DNA of 64,000 nucleotides from the NCBI RefSeq assembly GCF_024713975.1, contig NC_091093.1:7599001-7663000 (forward strand). Direction: 5' to 3'. A program made the position numbers and the translations under genes. The notes under the pieces are model-generated. The model saw only the letters and a list, made by a program, of their open reading frames with translations. It was not told where the DNA came from and did not search any database. The stretch is from Paralichthys olivaceus (lineage: Eukaryota > Chordata > Actinopteri > Pleuronectiformes > Paralichthyidae). This document shows, piece by piece, positions 62,031-64,000 of this stretch; the first letter of the stretch is position 1, and the number at the start of each line of letters is the position of its first letter.

Positions 62031-62762
62031 GTCTACTTCTCTCACAGCATCACAAGCTGCATGGCCTCCACCTCCTCAGCCTGGGCCTCAGACCTCCTGA
62101 GATCATTGCAACTGTACCTGTCTGGGTCTCAGACAAAGTAAATGTCACACAGATTTCGGATGATTTGTCCTGATATCTCCACATGTGAGGGGTACAACTC
62201 AAACCTGTCGGCTTCAATATAAATTCAGTTCAAAAGCACACAACTTCAGTTAATTTTGTGGCTGTTATGGAACTCAGTAGGTTGTTAAATCCCCTGTTAA
62301 GCTCTATAGGTTGGATAAAGCCCTTGCACCTCAGTGGGTAGGGGGCTCTTTATCCACTGTGACTGGCAGTTACATTAACCCTGTATTTTTTAAATACACA
62401 AATATATTCATACTTTCTTCAACAATAATTATAATAATTCATATAGTAAGTGCAGCACAAGAAAACAAACGGTATATAACAGACATAACCTCAAGATGGC
62501 AGCATTTCAGTGTCTTTATGTGATGTATATGAATTTGAGGGGCTCGTTTGCCAGAATTCCCAAAACACCCACACTTTCAATATCTCAAACTGATTTTAAT
62601 AATCAGTATAAAATGTGATATGAATTCTATTACAGCAGTTAAATAGCTGTGTGTCATATTATAATCAATGGTTGCATAGTGTGTGTTAATTAACATGGAC
62701 ATATATGAGCAAAGTCCTGTGTGTTGCATCTAAATGAATGACAGGCCTTGCTATAGCTGCAC

Positions 62763-63317
62763 TTTGCTGCATGTCCCTCTCCTAATAGAACATGTTACTT
62801 TACACTGTGAAGTTTGGCCTAAATCAATACATTCAAATTGGTTTTGTTTTTTGAGGAAGAACCTGGCTCTGTAAAGTGGTACAAAATCTTCATCCTGTTT
62901 TTCATAACCAACACCTCATACTTAAACTGTTTAAATACAAATTCAAGCTAGCCATTCAGTTTAGCCTCAGCTTGTTCTTAAACCAGCAATCCATCATGAT
63001 TTATTCATAAATACAATTTTCTGGTTCAACAGCTTGGTAAACAGTGTTGGTCTAACTTTAACAGTATTTGTGTTTTACCTCAGGTGCAGCTGACATAAGG
63101 GAGGATTTTGGGAGTTCAACTCATTCAGATCATTTTCCTCCTAAAGCTTGATGTGAATATTTCACATCAGCAGATGCTTCTTGTTAAACTAAAACAGACA
63201 AAATGTCTGTTTGTTTTTTATTATCCACACCTCCAAACTTGTTTCACTGACTGTTTGCTGACTCCAGTTAACTTCTGCTGATGTCATGAGCTGAGGGGTC
63301 CACACACTCTTTCCTCA
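62763..63317. repeat. Duplicated segment, copy 2
   Basis: Second copy, about 3.08 kb downstream of the first. It differs by several short indels, for example an extra AAACAGACAAAATGTCTG stretch near 63190. Similarity stops at TTTCCTCAG (63317). Confidence 0.85.
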
Positions 63318-63318
63318 G

Positions 63319-63516
63319 TATCCACCGTTGTCTGAAGTTGTTTACAGACCTCGGTACAGACGGCCCTCTGCGGTGTCTCTGAGAAGCAAAACAACCCTGA
63401 TCCAGGATCGGTCTCCTGGATTTCCATCACGCCGCAACGGAGGCGGCACGCCGGTCAGCAGAGAGGAGAGTGAGGCACGAGGTCTCACTTCGTCTCTATT
63501 TTGGAGACGAAATTGA
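63319..63516 (+). other. Unassigned open stretch, possible exon
   Basis: Directly after CTTTCCTCAG an open frame of 65 codons reads YPPLSEVVYRPRYRRPSAVS..., Arg/Ser-rich, to TGA at 63514-63516. The sequence is more GC- and CpG-rich than its flanks. I do not recognise the protein. It could be a terminal exon, or chance in a GC-rich patch. Confidence 0.2.
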
Positions 63517-63660
63517 ATTCTGTGAATAAGGGGAAAACAAATGATTTAGTCTATTATTAGGGAGTCTCAATATGTGAGCTTCTGCCTGACCAGGCACGGA
63601 CCCTCACTGCTGTGTCTGATGCGTCTGTAGAAGTAAAGATGTCTTGGTGAAATGGCTTTC

Positions 63661-64000
63661 TCCTGCACATGTGATATGGTGTGAAGATGCAGATATACCT
63701 CATGGTCTGTTTTCTCCTGCACATGTGATATGTTGTGAAGATGCAGATATACCTCATGGTCTGTTTTCTCCTGCACATGTGATATGGTGTGAAGATGCAG
63801 ATGTAGCTCATGGTCTGTTTTCTCCTGCACATGTGATATGTTGTGAAGATGCAGATGTAGCTCATGGTCTGTTTTCTCCTGCACATGTGATATGCTGTGA
63901 AGATGCAGATGTAGCTCATGGTCTGTTTTCTCCTGCACATGTGATATGTTGTGAAGATGCAGATGTACTTCATGGTCTGTTGTCTCCTGCACATGTGATA
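63661..64000. repeat. 54-bp minisatellite, running off the window
   Basis: Units start at 63661, 63715, 63769, 63823, 63877, 63931 and 63985 (truncated), each beginning TCCTGCACATGTGATATG. They differ by a few substitutions (ATATACCTC versus ATGTAGCTC versus ATGTACTTC). Because 54 is a multiple of three, the minus strand stays open in two frames. Confidence 0.95.

Noticed and set aside
63557-63994. Two minus-strand open frames of 141-145 codons with 18-residue repeats
   Set aside because: Explained by the 54-bp minisatellite period; both frames are equally open, which argues against coding.
1-64000. CRISPR arrays, bacterial operons, tRNA or rRNA genes
   Set aside because: None present; the tandem repeats are satellites without spacers and the genes are intron-containing vertebrate genes.

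Overview
This window is vertebrate nuclear DNA, almost certainly from a ray-finned (teleost) fish. The genes have many exons and short introns, CA/GT and tetranucleotide microsatellites are frequent, small TTAA-ended inverted-repeat elements occur in four copies, and the gene set (sv2b-like, two mesp genes, two anpep genes, ap3s2) resembles human chromosome 15q26.1 (MESP1/MESP2, ANPEP, AP3S2, with SV2B on the same arm). I see no bacterial genes, CRISPR array, tRNA or rRNA.

Layout. (1) 1-7510, plus strand: the C-terminal ten coding exons and 3'UTR of an SV2-family synaptic vesicle glycoprotein; the N-terminal half lies upstream of the window. (2) 7511-14500: intergenic, with repeats and a distal T-box site pair. 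(3) 14649-15568 and 19447-20376, plus strand: two tandem two-exon mesp bHLH genes (mespb-like, then mespa-like). Both have T-box half-site clusters in the proximal promoter, and the mespb-like gene also has a Su(H)/RBPJ-type site and a TATA box. (4) 21757-31567 and 32912-42050, minus strand: two tandem, intact, 20-coding-exon aminopeptidase N genes of 948 and 962 residues with matching exon phases. (5) 42051-51677: gene-poor, with decayed retroelements and two copies of the inverted-repeat element. (6) 51678-58126, minus strand: complete ap3s2 (192 aa, six exons). (7) 58127-64000: no gene recognised. It holds a duplicated ~0.5 kb segment, a ~480 bp pentanucleotide array, a 54-bp minisatellite running off the window end, and a candidate conserved non-coding block.

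The genes do not form one pathway. The two mesp genes are paralogous segmentation/mesoderm regulators that probably share regulatory logic, and the two anpep genes are ectoenzyme paralogues. The neighbourhood reflects conserved vertebrate synteny. I do not see an undescribed molecular system. The most notable observations are three GC-AG introns, each supported by reading phase, at different positions in three genes; an aspartate-to-tyrosine change at a normally conserved site in one aminopeptidase copy; an in-frame upstream coding exon candidate for the other; and equally spaced inverted T-box sites in both mesp promoters.
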